Shown: positions 42,574 through 54,731 of the stretch, piece by piece
How positions within the stretch are numbered: the stretch's first letter is position 1
Layout of the letters: every line of letters starts with the position of its first letter
Assembly: GCA_021432605.1 (NCBI GenBank)
Contig: MU271143.1
Span: forward strand, 4,039,277-4,103,276
Origin: Coniochaeta sp. PMI_546
Lineage: Eukaryota; Ascomycota; Sordariomycetes; Coniochaetales; Coniochaetaceae
Direction of reading: 5' to 3'
Length of the DNA: 64,000 nucleotides
The notes under the pieces: generated by a model
What the model saw: the letters and a program-made list of their open reading frames with translations, nothing else
What the model was told of the DNA's origin: nothing
The model's database searches: none
Translations under genes and position numbers: made by a program

Positions 42574-44448
42574 TCCTCCGCGCTGGTCTCCGTCGGCGGT
42601 GATGAAGCTCACGTCCAGGCCCCACTGGTCCGGGTCCCAGGCCGTCTTCCAGTTGAAGGCCAGGCAGCTCAGCACCTCCATCCCGATGTTCAGCCAGAAG
42701 CACGCCGCGCCGATCCCCGTGCTGGTGGCGTTCCAGCCGCACTCTCGTATCAGCGCCCTCGCCCCGGCGATGTGGCTCATCCTCGCCTGCGGGCTCTCGG
42801 ACATGATCTCGTAGACGTTCAGCACCGCCGCCGTGGTCGCGCACTCTGCCATGTTCCGGTCCGGGTTCTGGAGGCTGCGCAGCAGCTGGGTCGTGGCGGT
42901 GTCGTAGTATATCAGCACCTTGTTCTCGTCGTACTTCTGGTTCGTCAGCATCAGGTGTTTGATGCCGCAGGCCAACAGCGCGTTGAGCAGCATGGGCGAC
43001 TTGAGCGCAAGGAAGGGCACTATGCGGCTGAAGTGCTTCTGGTGGTCGAAGCTGTCCATCCAGATAGCAACCTCGCTGATGAAGACCTGCATGTAGTAGA
43101 TCTCCTCTTCGTCGTTCAAGTAGTCCCTCTCGCCCGTCGCCTTCTCGCTGGGCGGCGTGACCCCACCGTCTTGGAAACCCGGTGGTTGCCCGGACGGCAT
43201 AGCTGGGTTGAAGGACTGGGACGCATGGCCGGCGCCTATGGGTACCAGGGAGGACGTGACGCTGGAGACGTCGCTTGATCGATATGAGTGGCTGGCTCTG
43301 AGCGCGTCGTCCCGTGGCTGGAACCGTTCCTCCAGGGCCGAGGACAGGGAATAGTTGTTTCCGAACCCGCCACCGTGCAGTACCTGAGAGGTTATCATTT
43401 GAGGTTGCTGCCCGCCAGGGAGATATGTTTCGCTGGTCTGGCGTGTCGGCGTGATATCCTGCGGTTGCCCGTAAGACTGGTCGTAGCTCATTTGCTCAGG
43501 CTGTGAAGGTCTCCTGCTATCAGAGAAATACATGGCCTGTGTCTGAAGCTGGTGCCCAAAATCTCTGCTGGCGTTGTTGAAGGCTGGTACAGTCTCCTGG
43601 ATGTCCGACATTTGACGATGGTGCTGGGCGGTTGAGACGACTGCAGCAGGTCCTGGTGGCGTAACGGCTGGTTGATCGTAAGGAACATAGCGTTCCCACC
43701 CGCCCATGTACTCGGATGCTATGGCTTGGGACTCATCCTTGAAGTTGACTATACTCAACTGCCTGGTTAGTTTTACCCCTCCTTGGAACCCTTACCTTAG
43801 GTAGCAGGGCCTCGAGAATGTAGCTGAAAGGGGAAAGGCAAGGAAAGCGGATAACGCACCTGACCAACCCGGACTCCTTGGAAGTAGGTATGGCGGAGCG
43901 TGGACTTCGATCTGGTGGAAATTGAGACGGGTACCACGGATGCAGGCACGGTTGCTCTTGCGGCAGTTGCCACAGTCCGGGACGAAATCCTCATCGCAGC
44001 TGATGTGGCGGTCCCTACATGTCAGACAGCCGCTCCGCTTCCTCTGGGCCTTTTTCGCAGGGGGCGGAGCAGTTTGCCCCTTTGCGGCCTTGGATCCTTT
44101 TCCGGAGTTGTCGGCCATGAACGGAGCATCTGGCAGGTTGGGGAGAGCAGTTCTCGGGTGAGTATCCCGGCCCGTTCCGGCGAGGCTCGGGGCCGACAAC
44201 CTCTGTCGCTTAGCAGGAGGAATCTCGAACTGGTCCGTCGTGTAGTTGGAACTTCCGATGGTGTCCGGTGGTGACGGCTCTGCATACTGGACGTAGACGT
44301 TGCCCGATAACGGTGCGCCGGGCCCGTGTGACTCGGAGGCGGAGTGTTGGGTGTGAGAGATCCGTGGAGGCGCATCCATCGTCCCGGCTCCGAAGCCCGG
44401 GACGATGAAGCCGGCAGAGGCCTGATAGCCCGCCACAGCCACGGCCAC
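41529..44448 (-). CDS. Zn(II)2Cys6 regulator with Fungal_trans_2-type region
   Basis: Exons 44448-43860, 43748-42206 and 42114-41529 join to 905 residues. The first junction is decided by the acceptor GTATAG at 43749, giving [20 protein letters not shown]; other acceptors shift the frame. The zinc cluster is not at the N-terminus but at Cys 141, 144, 151, 159, 162 and 169 in [17 protein letters not shown] and [16 protein letters not shown], after a Pro/Ser-rich lead with KKAQRKRSG. The large region ([60 protein letters not shown]) is the Fungal_trans_2/ARCA-like type. A run of 12 Gly then 4 Ala (42543-42577 on the plus strand) and Pro/Gly/Gln tracts near the C-terminus are low complexity. Nuclear regulator; target unknown. 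A 3.9-kb spacer lies upstream. Confidence 0.88.
42543..42577. repeat. (CCT)n trinucleotide tract inside a gene
   Basis: CCT-CCT-type repeat on the plus strand, encoding the poly-glycine of the Zn2Cys6 regulator on the minus strand. Length change would keep the frame. Confidence 0.85.
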
Positions 44449-47400
44449 GTTCGCACCGGGACTACCTTACGTAACGTAAAGCGGGAAAGAACACGTAGAA
44501 GATGCTTGTCAAAGGGTCCGGCAAAGCAGTAGCCGAGAACGGAAACGGGATTCTTGACGGTTTAATCCAGGCGGTACTCTGTCGGGGAGTAAGGCCGTGC
44601 TGTGTGTATTTTTGTGCGGGAGCTTGCTTGGGGGCTCACTAAGATCCGACGATGATATGCCTTGGGATCATGGGTCAATGTTGGCCGTGCGAGAAGGTGT
44701 TTTGGTGAGAGGTGCAGTCTCATAGTCCATAGTTCAAAAAGAGAAAGAATTGTCGAGCTCGAGACACGTCGTGGGCGGGTGTGTAGTACTACTAGTTGTT
44801 GGTGGTCCCGGCGACGACGTAATTTTGGATGCCAGGGGGTGTGAGGAGGCCAGGATGGTAGGGTGTGCGGCCGGCAAGATCCCGGGTCAGGATCGCTATG
44901 GGAATATGGGTGCGGCTAGTTCAGCCAACAAGCCAAGGCGTCGCGGCTTGTTTCCTGGTCCCGGGACGTGTACAGTGTAATGCGAGTCTGCGACTGGAGT
45001 CTGGAGACAAGTGCAGTGTGGCCTCTTGTGGTCAGCGACAAGGTGGCGTCCAGTGGTGTGCGCCACGCATCTGCCCAACGGGATCGCTGCACAGCGACGT
45101 ATGTGGTATGTAACCGCGTCTGATAACTCGTACCCAAAATGCGCCCTGTACGCCGGTTCGAAAGATGCTCAAGTTATGCAGAGAGAGTATCGCGAACTTG
45201 TGGGGGAGTTCCTAGTCCTCCTCCACCGAGATTGATGCAGAGTATCCTCGTCAGGCAGGATGGTTGCGGAAGACTGACGATCTCTCCCCGCGGTAGCACA
45301 CAAGGGCCTATTATAATGGTTGTCCAAGCATAAGGTAAAGGTAGATAGCACTGCAACAACGTTTGTGTGCTGCAGGTGAGGTACACGTAGTTCTGTAGCA
45401 ACAACAAGATTGCGCTGTCGCAGTTCTGTCGATCGAAGATTGAATTGGGGGGGAGATAACGCAGACAGGATACCAGACCTGTACCTATACGTACCCGTCT
45501 GATTGACGACGAGGGCACATGCACATATGCAAGTGCTCTCTCAAATGGTGAAGATGGGTTGGGTGTGTGTGTGTGTGTGTCTTGACGTTCTTGACGGACG
45601 AAAAGCTTTTTGAGGGGCATTTACGAGCATTACAGGCATTACGCAGTAATATTTACCTTATTACCTTATTACTCCAGCAATTGGCGTTGCATGCCCCAAA
45701 TGGCCCCCCTCCTCTCCTCACCGACCCTGTTACTTTTAGTTCCTGTTAGTGTAGTTCCTGCTCAAGGGTTGATGAGACAGAGAGTGGTGTAGGCGCAGAT
45801 CGTGTGTACCTGCCACCGCGTGTACCCCACACCTACACTACACCCAACTGTCTAGGGCAATCTCGAGGTATCTACCGTGTTACTAAGGTAGGAGATGACA
45901 GGTGTATCTGATTATTGTAGACCTGGACTCGGCGCTGGATTTGCAGTTGTGATGGCCACAGTGCCGCCGTGGTTGTATGTGTAGGTACTCTTAGTTACTG
46001 TAGTAGTGGCACTGGTCTAGTGAAAACTTAGGGCCATTCTTAGTGCTGCAGCAAAGGCTTGGATGCCAAGCAGAACAGTGGTCGTCGTTGGCTGCCCAGA
46101 GGGCATTCATTCGCCTCTCTGAGATGTGTTACTTGCGCCATTGTGCTTTTGGTTCATAATGCTTTCTTTGACTTCCGCCTCTGCCCACCGGACCGGTTGA
46201 GAATGCCCCGAATGCAACTGTGTGGAGCACGATTTGCTTTGTTTCCTGCGACATCCTACGAGTACGCCGTTTGATCATCGAACATCTTGCCATCTTGTGT
46301 ACCTATCTGCGCATGTCCTGTAGAGACATGAAATCGCTGTAGTTTGCAGTTTGGTCCGTAGGTCCAGCACGTGTGCTTAAGGTAGCTACCGAAACCGTTG
46401 ATCTCCCGGCAGCAGCTCGAATTATGGGCAGATGTCCAAAGGCCATCGAGACAGACAGTCCTCAGGCAAGAAGCGAGCCTCACTGCTATGCTCGGTCCAG
46501 CTTCGATATTCAACCCGCAGGATGGATCGGCGATGCCATGCTCACTCACTGTGAGATAGATGTGCACAGTAAGCTCCAGGAGGCTTGAAGCTGTGCAGTC
46601 GATCACGGCCGCTTCCTCGGCACGTCAGCCTCCCGAAAAAAGAGGGTTGGGGGTGGAGATCCGGGTGCTCTTCCCCTGCCGAGCTGGCACATTTGAACGC
46701 TAAACAATTGCTCGCGAATCAAGTTGCTGCGTACGCTGGATGCGAGACTCAACTAAGATACCTTCCTTACCTCTACCATAGTAAGCTCTACTCTAGTCAT
46801 TTGTGCGTGAGACAAAACAATAGGTTTCCTGCGTGTGTTGCGTACAGTAGCAAATCTAGTGTAGAGAGCCTTTGATGCCGACAGACGAGACTCGGTCAGA
46901 ACTGAGGAGAGTGACTTTGGTGTCTCTTGTCAGGATGCGATGTCGTCAGCGAAGGAGTCGTAGTTGCGCCCACCCAATTCGGATAGTGCCAGATTTGACC
47001 TGCAGCCCTGACAAGGGCCCAAGAGCCACAGGCAGCTATTGATTTCTATTTCAGATGCGATCTTGCAGATCCCAGCCAGGCTCAGCTCCCCGACCAACGA
47101 ATGGGCAGCTGAGATCGAGTGTCGATGGCGTTGGACATGAGATTGAGGTCGGCGATGAGGCTGGGTACTCCGGCACACCCATCCCGCTTGTTGTTCGCGA
47201 GCTGTCTACACTAGTGTATCAAGGTCAAGTCAATCATCATGATCATTGATAAGGTGCATCCATGATGAACTGTGCGTGAACCAAAGACATGCTGGTCTGG
47301 GCGAGTGATGACGAAATTGTGCTCCCCAGTTGACCGTGTGTGTACGAAACAAAAAAGTAATGGTAATGGCTTAACTGACCGGCTTGGCTTCCAAGAATGC

Positions 47401-48373
47401 AGAGGTAACCAGGTGAAACCTGTGGCTGCCGGAACACGGCTCCAGCGAGATGCCGTGAAACACTTGTGGTCGAAGCGGCCCAACGCTCCCGTCGGTTCCT
47501 TTGGGGGGGTTCATGTAATCCCAGCAGCGATCTCTCGACTGTACCTATTGTCTGTTTGTGTTTTTGGGGCATCTGACTTTTTTTTTGAATAGTGGCTCAA
47601 ACGTCTTCTAGATCGAGACAAAACGTAGATCGCTCTGCAGCCACGATATGCGCAGCAACGTAGGTACCTTAAAAGGACGATCAAGGAATTTGCATTTCAT
47701 GACGTTTGCATTTGCCTATGTCTTTACACGTGTATACTTGCAATGGAGCAAAATCGATGTAGTAGTACCAGGACTGATTCTCGAGAGTCGATTGAGATGC
47801 TGTCGTTCTAAACCCACATCACCATACATATGATCTGTGAAATATCATGATGGAAATATAGATGCATGACTAAAGTATCTCATGAAAGCTGCTTCCTTTT
47901 TGGTGTTTTGGAGCAGTTCAAGTTCGCTTGCTGCCTCTTTTACGGCCAATTCGTGATATGGGTGGTCATAAGGGCTCATGAGCCTCAGTGGAAGGAATGT
48001 TTTGCCATCGGAGGATTTCTCCACCTCAGATCCATCGCATGTTGATCAGATCTGGACCCTGATATGCAGCATCCTGGTGCAAATCATCGACGACAGGAAC
48101 AGCCACTGCTTCATCCGTGCGGGAACTTTTTGTTTGATATGGTTAGTTCCGAGCAACGATCTGCGTCGAACAAACACCTTCATTCCATGCGCCTCCAAGT
48201 CCAAGCGAAAGCCCTCTCACTCTCTGTCTACCTCCGGACCAACGGAAGGGGCTGTTGATCAAACCCGCATCCTCCGTGTTGAACACTGCCAATTCTACCC
48301 GGCTAGCCACCGGAAGCCATACCCGGCTCCGTGCTCGGCACCGTAACCGGCCCCGCGCCGGCCGTAACGGACG
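44449..48373. other. 3.9-kb gene-poor region
   Basis: The longest gene-free stretch in the window. Only short frames without domains occur on both strands. It contains a (GT)9 microsatellite at 45563-45580 and several GTAC/TACC-rich patches (45850-45900, 46379, 47661-47671). It is the upstream region of the Zn2Cys6 gene on the left and of Asa1 on the right. A non-coding transcript or long regulatory region is possible, but nothing in the sequence proves it. Confidence 0.5.
45563..45580. repeat. (GT)9 microsatellite
   Basis: Nine perfect GT units in the gene-poor region; a likely length-variable site. Confidence 0.9.
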
Positions 48374-49811
48374 ATGGCCGATAACGTGCCTCTGCAACCA
48401 AAGTCCGTCCTAAGAGGACACAAGGCTCAGGTCCATGCAGCCGCCTTCATCCGGCACAATGAACGCCTCGTAACAGGAGATGCCGAGGGCTTCGTCGTCG
48501 TCTGGGATCTGACCATTATGAGGCCTCGTGCCGTCTGGCGGGCACATACGAACGCGATACTTGGAATATCTGGTTGGGGTGACGACAAGATCATCACGTA
48601 GGTTCCCAAAGGGCCCTTTCCCTGTAGATTCGATGCTAAGCTGTCCCATTAGACATGGACGAGATAATCGCCTGGTCGTTTGGAAGCTCGGAGTTGAGGA
48701 TGAACAAACCATGAGCACGGTGCTGCCATTGGGCGCATCACCAGACGAAAGACCCCAGCCGTGGCTGTTGCATCTCCTAGAGGTCAACACGATGAACTTC
48801 TGTCCATTCTCATCCTGTCCTCCGGCGACAACTGTAGCGGATTCAGCATCGGAGCTACTCATCGCTGTTCCGAATACCCTTGCTTCCGAAGCGGTAAGTA
48901 GACTTCAAGTGTCGAAGCTTGCGACGACCAAGAACTGACATGATATGCAATTGCAGATAGACATCTTCCACCTCCCCTCCCAGCGCCGACTCCACACGGT
49001 GAAACTAGGGGACAAAAATGGCATGGTGATGGCCTTGTCTCTTTTCTGCCGAGCAGGCAAGCTTGTTCTGATAGCGGCTTATGAGAACGGTCTTGTCGTT
49101 GTCGCCGAACTAAACAACCATGACACTTGGGTAGCGACCTACGGAGCAAAAGTTCATTCGCAGCCCGTCCTCTCACTCGACGTCTCGCCAGATAGAGACT
49201 ACTTCTTCACCTCTTCAGCAGACGCAATGATAGTCAAGCAACCCATACCTCAAGGTCCGGGACCGGCAGCGCAGCAACCGAGAGAAGCACCAGTCTCCTC
49301 TGATGCCAGGATTGTATCCGAGAAGTCCGCAGAAGGCACATCTCTGCTATCGGCAGCCCTAGCTTCACAGCCTCAGCCGACGCAACCTAGACCCAAAGGC
49401 ACGGCTCAGATCGAAACCGAGCCCCTGAAAGTAGTCAACACCAAGCACTCGGGCCAGCAGAGCCTGAAGATCCGGTCCGACGGCCGCATATTCGCTACCG
49501 CGGGCTGGGACTCCAAGATCCGCGTCTACTCCGTCAAGACGATGAAGGAGGTGGCAGTGCTGAAATGGCACCAGGTCGGATGCTACACCGTCGCCTTTTC
49601 GGCCATCGACCAGAACAACGATGTCCAGGGCACAGCATTAAACGAAGTCGCCACTACACAAGCAGACAACTCAAGCAGCACGTCAAGTACCATGGTTCCA
49701 AAACTAGTTGATATATCAGTCAGGGACAAACGCATCAGGCAAGCAAAGACAGCACATTGGCTCGCCGCAGGCAGCAAAGATGGAAAGGTCAGCTTGTGGG
49801 ATGTCTTTTGA
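48374..49811 (+). CDS. asa1: ASTRA-associated protein 1 (WD40)
   Basis: Exons 48374-48597, 48653-48893 and 48957-49811 join in phase to 439 residues. WD40 blades are visible: [20 protein letters not shown] with [33 protein letters not shown] with [69 protein letters not shown]; and [17 protein letters not shown] at the end. The order, size and the short blade after [15 protein letters not shown] match Asa1/Gblp-like WD proteins. Asa1 belongs to the ASTRA/TTT-linked chaperone complex that stabilises PIKK kinases (Tor, Mec1, Tra1). A low-complexity loop ([14 protein letters not shown] and a Thr/Pro/Gln stretch) is inserted between blades, common in filamentous fungi. Ends 91 bases before the convergent acyltransferase gene. 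Confidence 0.85.
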
Positions 49812-49902
49812 CAATATCGCTATTATATACCCTGCCATGTAACCATATACAGCCCAAACAACGCTTTGGAAAGATGACCCTCACGCACCCCCTTCCCTCG
49901 CC

Positions 49903-52486
49903 TCATAAATGTGCCCGCCCCTCCAACTTCCGCCGCCTCCGCCGCTCCTTGACCTCCCTCCGGAGACTCCTCGCCTCCTCGTGACTCAGCGTCGGCGGCG
50001 CGCCACTCTTCCCATCCGCCCTCATGGCCTCCTCAAACAGCTTCCGGCCCACCGTGTCTGCGAGCGCGACCACGCGCGTACTGACCGTGGCCCCGTCGCG
50101 GCGGTTCTTCCCCTCCCGCCTGCTCGACGCGATCTTCTCGGTGAACTCCCACAGCCGCCCGGAGGCAATCAGGCGGCCCGTGCTCCGATCGCGGGACGGC
50201 TTCCACTCCGGCGCCAGCCGTAGCCTGGGCGGGACCTTGGGGTCCTTCGACTTGACCACCTGGATCATGCCCTCTTCCTCAAACCGCTGGTACGAGTTCT
50301 TCAGCGTCTCCTTGTTGACGGCCTCGAAGTAGCTGAGGTCGCCTTGGTGGTAGAGCGTCTTGCCCAGCAGCTGGGCGCTGTTCTGCGCCTTGGACACCTG
50401 GATCCAGATGTCCTCCTTGTACTCGAGCGGCGGCGTCAGGCCGAGGAGCGAGACGGCGGCGAGCCAAGTCGCCTCGATGAACGGCCATATCAGGAAGCAG
50501 TAGAAGTCGTAGTTTTCCCGCCCGGCCGCTCGTTCTGCGTCCGTCAGCCCAATGGCTGCAATCTTGCCCTCGGCGTCTTTCTTGATGTAAATGACGCTGT
50601 CGGCCGCGAGCCCGGCCAAGGTCTTGTCCAAGTTCGCCACCAGACCTTCGCTGGGGAAGATGAACTCGCCGCGGAACAGCGACGACAAGAATAAGACCTG
50701 GTTGAGGAGGTCTTGGTATGGTATTTCTTGGTTCGCCGGTCCTCCCCCTTGCTTGACCTTGGTGTAGAGCGAAGCGGCGACGATAGCCTCGGATATGAAG
50801 AGGTGGATCGTCATGTTGCGGTAGAACGAGAGCTGGAAGCGATCGACGGCATAGTACGTCGGCTCCGCGAGGCCGTCGACCGTCCCAACAAGATCCTTGC
50901 CTAGAACTTCCAGACCGCGCGCGATGACATCCGACAGGGGCGCGCTGCCGAAATGCGCAACACGTCCGCCTTTTGCGCGGACGCGGGCTATCAACCACTC
51001 TACTCTCCTCATCAGCTCGGCCCGCCCCACTCCTCGGCCACGCAGCGTGAGCAGGACTGTCCCTATGAGTGCTGTGGGCATCACCACCGAGACGTCGTTG
51101 ATGTCCGAGAGAACCTTGTAGCCCAAGGTCCGCAGCACCTTCTGCCTCACCGCCGGGTCGTCGGTATTCTTCCAGTCCAGATTCGAGGGGATCTTGGACA
51201 TCCTCGATATCTGCTCGGTCACGAAGCCGCGCAGGCTCCACGGCTCGTGGAACCGGACATCTACCCTGCCGAGTTTCAGCGACAGCACCGACGAGCCGCC
51301 CGACAGGAAGTCGGCCAGATTCTCCTTCTTCTTGGGCACGCCGAGCAACTCGTTCACGTAGCCTTCTGTCTCGATCACCTTGTCGTACTGCGTGCTGACG
51401 GGGCATATTATGGCATCCTTGACCCTGCCGGACAGTATGCTGTCGAGGATGAAGCTGAGGATGCCGAACTTGGGCGGCAACAGCTTGCCCGTCCGCGACC
51501 GGCCGCCTTCGATGAAGCACTCGAGGTTGAACCCTCCCTGAAGCATCGTGTCGATGTACGCCTGGACCAGCGTGCCGTAGAGCACGTCGTCGCCGAACTG
51601 CCGTCGGATCCACATGGCCCCGGCATGTTGCAAGAAGCTCCCCACGACGGGAAAGTTCAGGTTGTCCCCCGCCACCACAACCGGCAGCGCGAGCCCCAAG
51701 CGGTAGCAGATCAGCTGCAGCGAGACGTAGTCGACATGGCTCCGGTGGCAGGGCAGGAAGACGATACTCTGCTTCTCCCTCTCCGCCCGCTCGGCCACCT
51801 TCCTCAACCGCAGCACCTCCTCGCTCGACACGTGGATGCCCTGGTGATACGCCCGCGTCAACAGCTGGGTGACGAGGTAATACGCGCCGCGGATGAACGT
51901 CTTGCTCTCGAACTTGCAGATCATGTTGTCCGTCAGCTTGTCGGCCACCTCCTGCAAGCCGGTCACGAGCTCGCCGCGCCGGCGCGACTTCTTCGCCGCC
52001 AGGTCCTCCGGGGTGGAGCCGAGGAGACCCTCTCGCTCCTCGACGGCCAGCCGCTGGTCGGCCAGCTGGGCGATGCGGGATTGGAGCAGGGGCGAGGATA
52101 AGACTGCGTTCTTCATGTTCTCGGAGAAGCCCGAGTAGAAGATGGGCTGGCCGATGACATTGTCGTAGGCGCGCCAGCCGGTGCCGGAGACGTAGAGGGA
52201 TACTTCGCGGAGGAATCTGGGGGGTTTGGGGGCCGTATCAGTGATTCATTCTCGTGGCTAATCCGAGGCAAGGCATGGGGGGAGAGAGAGGGGGCGGGGA
52301 AAGTGGTAAGCTGCTGTCTTACTGGAGTGGCTCGGAGCGGAAACGGGACATCTGCTTCATCAGCGCCTCTTCCTTCTCGTCTTCGCGGGGTGCTTCGACG
52401 AACCCGCTCGGCTGGAGGGTGATCTTGTCGCCGAGGATCTGGAGATCGGGCGCCGAGTCGCGCGCTGGGTCATCCTTGTCCGTCAT
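49903..52486 (-). CDS. GNPAT/PlsB-type glycerolphosphate or DHAP acyltransferase
   Basis: Exons 52486-52323 and 52216-49903 give 825 residues (intron 52217-52322, spliced to FRSEPLQFLREVSLYVSGTG). Acyltransferase block I is FLPCHRSHVDYVSLQLICYR (H-x4-D), block II contains AGAMWIRRQFGDD, block III is NLECFIEGGRSRTGKLLPPK and block IV IICPVSTQYDKVIE. The whole chain resembles the PlsB/GNPAT group rather than yeast Gat1/2. It should acylate the sn-1 position of glycerol-3-phosphate or dihydroxyacetone phosphate for glycerolipid or ether-lipid synthesis. The C-terminal tripeptide is Ala-His-Leu, which fits the PTS1 consensus ([S/A/C]-[K/R/H]-[L/M]), and is preceded by a basic stretch (RRRRRKLEG), so peroxisomal import is likely. 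No transmembrane anchor at the N-terminus. Confidence 0.9.
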
Positions 52487-53117
52487 CGTCTGGTCGATAA
52501 CACGGCAAGGCAGGTAGGCAGGCAAGAAGGAAGCAGTTTACTCGTGATTGCGGTACAGGTGGTGGTCCAGAATAAGCTACTTCGCCTCGCTGATTGGTTA
52601 GTCGCGCCTACACGTACATGTGTCGTTTCTGTAGTGTACTATGTAGCGAGAAGAGACCATCTCAATGGCATGATGGCTGCTGGCGTTTGTTTGAGAACAG
52701 CAGATGCGCTTGTTTCCCCCGGCCAGACTGTCTTGCTTCTGACTTGAGAGTCCGGGGATGGTCTGGTGCCATCATTGTGGGGTAGCCGTCCACTAAGCTG
52801 TTAGCGCCAAATGCCGAGCTTAAGCGTCGCTGGCGTCTCGGCGGCATGTGATGGAGCTTGGATTTGATGTCTGTACTACCTGTACACTACCTTATCTACC
52901 TTAGGTATTTGCCAGTGCGTGTGGGGTGTTTTTCAAGGCTTGCGGTAGCCTCGAGCTGACAGCTGACAGCTGGTAGCCTCACTATTCAGCTCTCTGTTAC
53001 AGACATTATTAAGATACTCGAACAAACAAACTTCAACATCATCTCAATTTCCCAGTCTTGCTTTCTCGTTGCCCTGAATAACGCTCGACTACCTGGACAG
53101 GTAGCATCTTTGTGAAG
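52487..53117. promoter_or_regulatory. Divergent promoter, acyltransferase / Pop4
   Basis: 631 bases between outward-facing starts. It contains one exact TACCTTAGGTA (52897-52907) and repeated GCTGACA units near 52955-52970. No gene supported. Confidence 0.5.
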
Positions 53118-53867
53118 ATGGCTTCCAAACAGCAGTCTGTCACCCAGGCACTCCTGGCGCGAGCGCATTCGCCAGACTCGGCCAACAGACTTTTCGCAGA
53201 CAAGATCCAGCACCGAACCCTTCACCTCCGCCCCTCCTCGCCTCCACCATCCAACGGCCGCGATGCGCGTCGAAGAGCCCGCCAGAAGCAGGCCGAGCAA
53301 CGGAAGAAAGCACTCAAACCAAAGCCCCTCTCATCACGACAGAGGCGGAAGCTGGGTCTCTACGATGTCCCCAAGGAAGGACAGAAATACGCCATCTACG
53401 AGCCACTGCACCGTCTGTGGCTGGGGTACATACGAGAGATACTAGGCAACGAGATCAACACGGGCGGACAGGGCGCCGCTGCCAAGCTGGCCAGTGCAGA
53501 TTTCCACGGCGCCGAGGTCGAAGTCGTCCGCAGCGGCTGCGTGAGCCGCGTGGGCATAAGGGGCATCGTCATCAAGGATTCCAGATTCGCCTTTGAGATC
53601 ATCACGGGGAAGAACCGTATCAAGACCGTGCCGAAGGAGGGGACCATATTCCGCGTCGAGGTTCCGGCCAAAGATAACGAGCAGGAGCAGGAGAAGGATG
53701 CGGCTGGACAGGTCGCGCAACCGGGAGGGCAGCAGAACTCGAAGGGTGCACAGAGTGCTGCCAGTACCGGAAAGTTCGTCTTTGAGCTCCATGGCGAGCA
53801 GTTCAGATATCGCCCGGCGGACAGGGCGACGAAGAAGTTCAAGACGCATTTCTTGAAGAAGCTTTGA
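53118..53867 (+). CDS. pop4: Ribonuclease P/MRP protein subunit Pop4
   Basis: One exon, 249 residues from the ATG at 53118. The N-terminal third is basic (DARRRARQKQAEQRKKALKP, SSRQRRKLGLYDVP). The core YAIYEPLHRLWLGYIREILG, FHGAEVEVVRSGCVSRVGIR and GIVIKDSRFAFEIITGKNRI with TVPKEGTIFRVEV is the Rpp29/Pop4 Sm-like barrel. The end FVFELHGEQFRYRPADRATK completes the family signature. Pop4 is a nucleolar subunit of RNase P and RNase MRP, needed for tRNA 5' processing and rRNA maturation. A Glu/Gln-rich insert (DNEQEQEKDAAGQVAQPGGQ) splits the last two strands, a fungal variation. Complete and normal in size. Confidence 0.93.
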   Translation: MASKQQSVTQALLARAHSPDSANRLFADKIQHRTLHLRPSSPPPSNGRDARRRARQKQAEQRKKALKPKPLSSRQRRKLGLYDVPKEGQKYAIYEPLHRLWLGYIREILGNEINTGGQGAAAKLASADFHGAEVEVVRSGCVSRVGIRGIVIKDSRFAFEIITGKNRIKTVPKEGTIFRVEVPAKDNEQEQEKDAAGQVAQPGGQQNSKGAQSAASTGKFVFELHGEQFRYRPADRATKKFKTHFLKKL

Positions 53868-54731
53868 TTTGGCGGCCTCGGAGCATTGTCTGCTTGAAGC
53901 AACTACTACCAACTACCAATATGCCTCCATCGCCACAGATGGAGGAGGTTTCCATTATAAAGTTACAGCGTCGATGTTGCGACGAAGACACCATGCGAGT
54001 CGGCACACCGCTTGCGACTCCCTGACAACCTAGCGAAGCAATTGGGCCGCGGTTCGCACACGCTGCCGCGAGTATCAGCCTTTCGAGGTCAACGCGATTG
54101 TACGCCACAACCAGTGGATTCTGTGGCACGGTACTCGTTCGTGTCTTTGCCCATGGTCATTGCAATTGCCGGGACTGCTGCGAGATCAAGGAGTGGCCTG
54201 GGCTTTAGCCGCAAGATCTGGTCGGCGATCTTCAATGCGTTGAAGAGTAGACCTCGATCAATCCGTGATCCGTTGAGAATGGTTGGCCAAATGGGTTTTG
54301 TACCATTCATCTGCGCTATCTACGTTCGGAATCCGGATGATGCAGAGGAGGTGCTTGTCCTTGGTGGCGATCCTCAAACAGTGAGCGCCTCAAAGTGCAG
54401 GGGTCCTTTCAATTCAACCCGCCCGGCCCCGACTCACAGCGTTTCAGAGCACGACGCGCATTGAGAGATTTTCCTCAGTGCCATTCTCCGACTGTCAGTT
54501 CTGGCTGGCTCCCCAGAGATGACAAGAGACGTGTTCGTGGAAAATCCCCCGAACAAGCTCGCCCAGAAAAATATGATCGCCATAAAGGTCGACTTGGCCC
54601 CGTCCCAAGTCTTCCAACGCTAGGGTTCTCTCGTCGTCTCCTTTGCGTTTTTCTACGTACTTTTTGTAATACGCTGCTTAGTGCCGGTCACTCGTTTATT
54701 CTTCTTCTTTTCGGCGACGTTACCTTGGAAA
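53868..54731. other. Spacer between Pop4 and LPMO genes
   Basis: 864 bases. An open frame on the plus strand from about 54150 to 54380 (SRKIWSAIFNALKSR, VGQMGFVPFICAIYVRNPDD) looks partly gene-like but has no usual start, known domain or supporting exon, so I do not call it. The right end is the promoter of the LPMO-like gene. Confidence 0.4.

Noticed and set aside
43824-43859. 36-nt in-frame 'intron' in the Zn2Cys6 gene
   Set aside because: Too short, and the 111-nt intron 43749-43859 gives a better match to relatives (WSVNFKDES).
50279-51613. 444-codon frame overlapping the acyltransferase gene
   Set aside because: Same strand, shifted frame; Arg/Pro-rich composition typical of a shadow frame, while the other frame shows all four acyltransferase blocks.
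50953-52101. 382-codon plus-strand frame opposite the acyltransferase gene
   Set aside because: Antisense shadow rich in Gln, His and Arg, no motif.
54012-54464. 150-codon frame between Pop4 and the LPMO gene
   Set aside because: Begins with TTG only, no recognised domain, no supporting splice structure.
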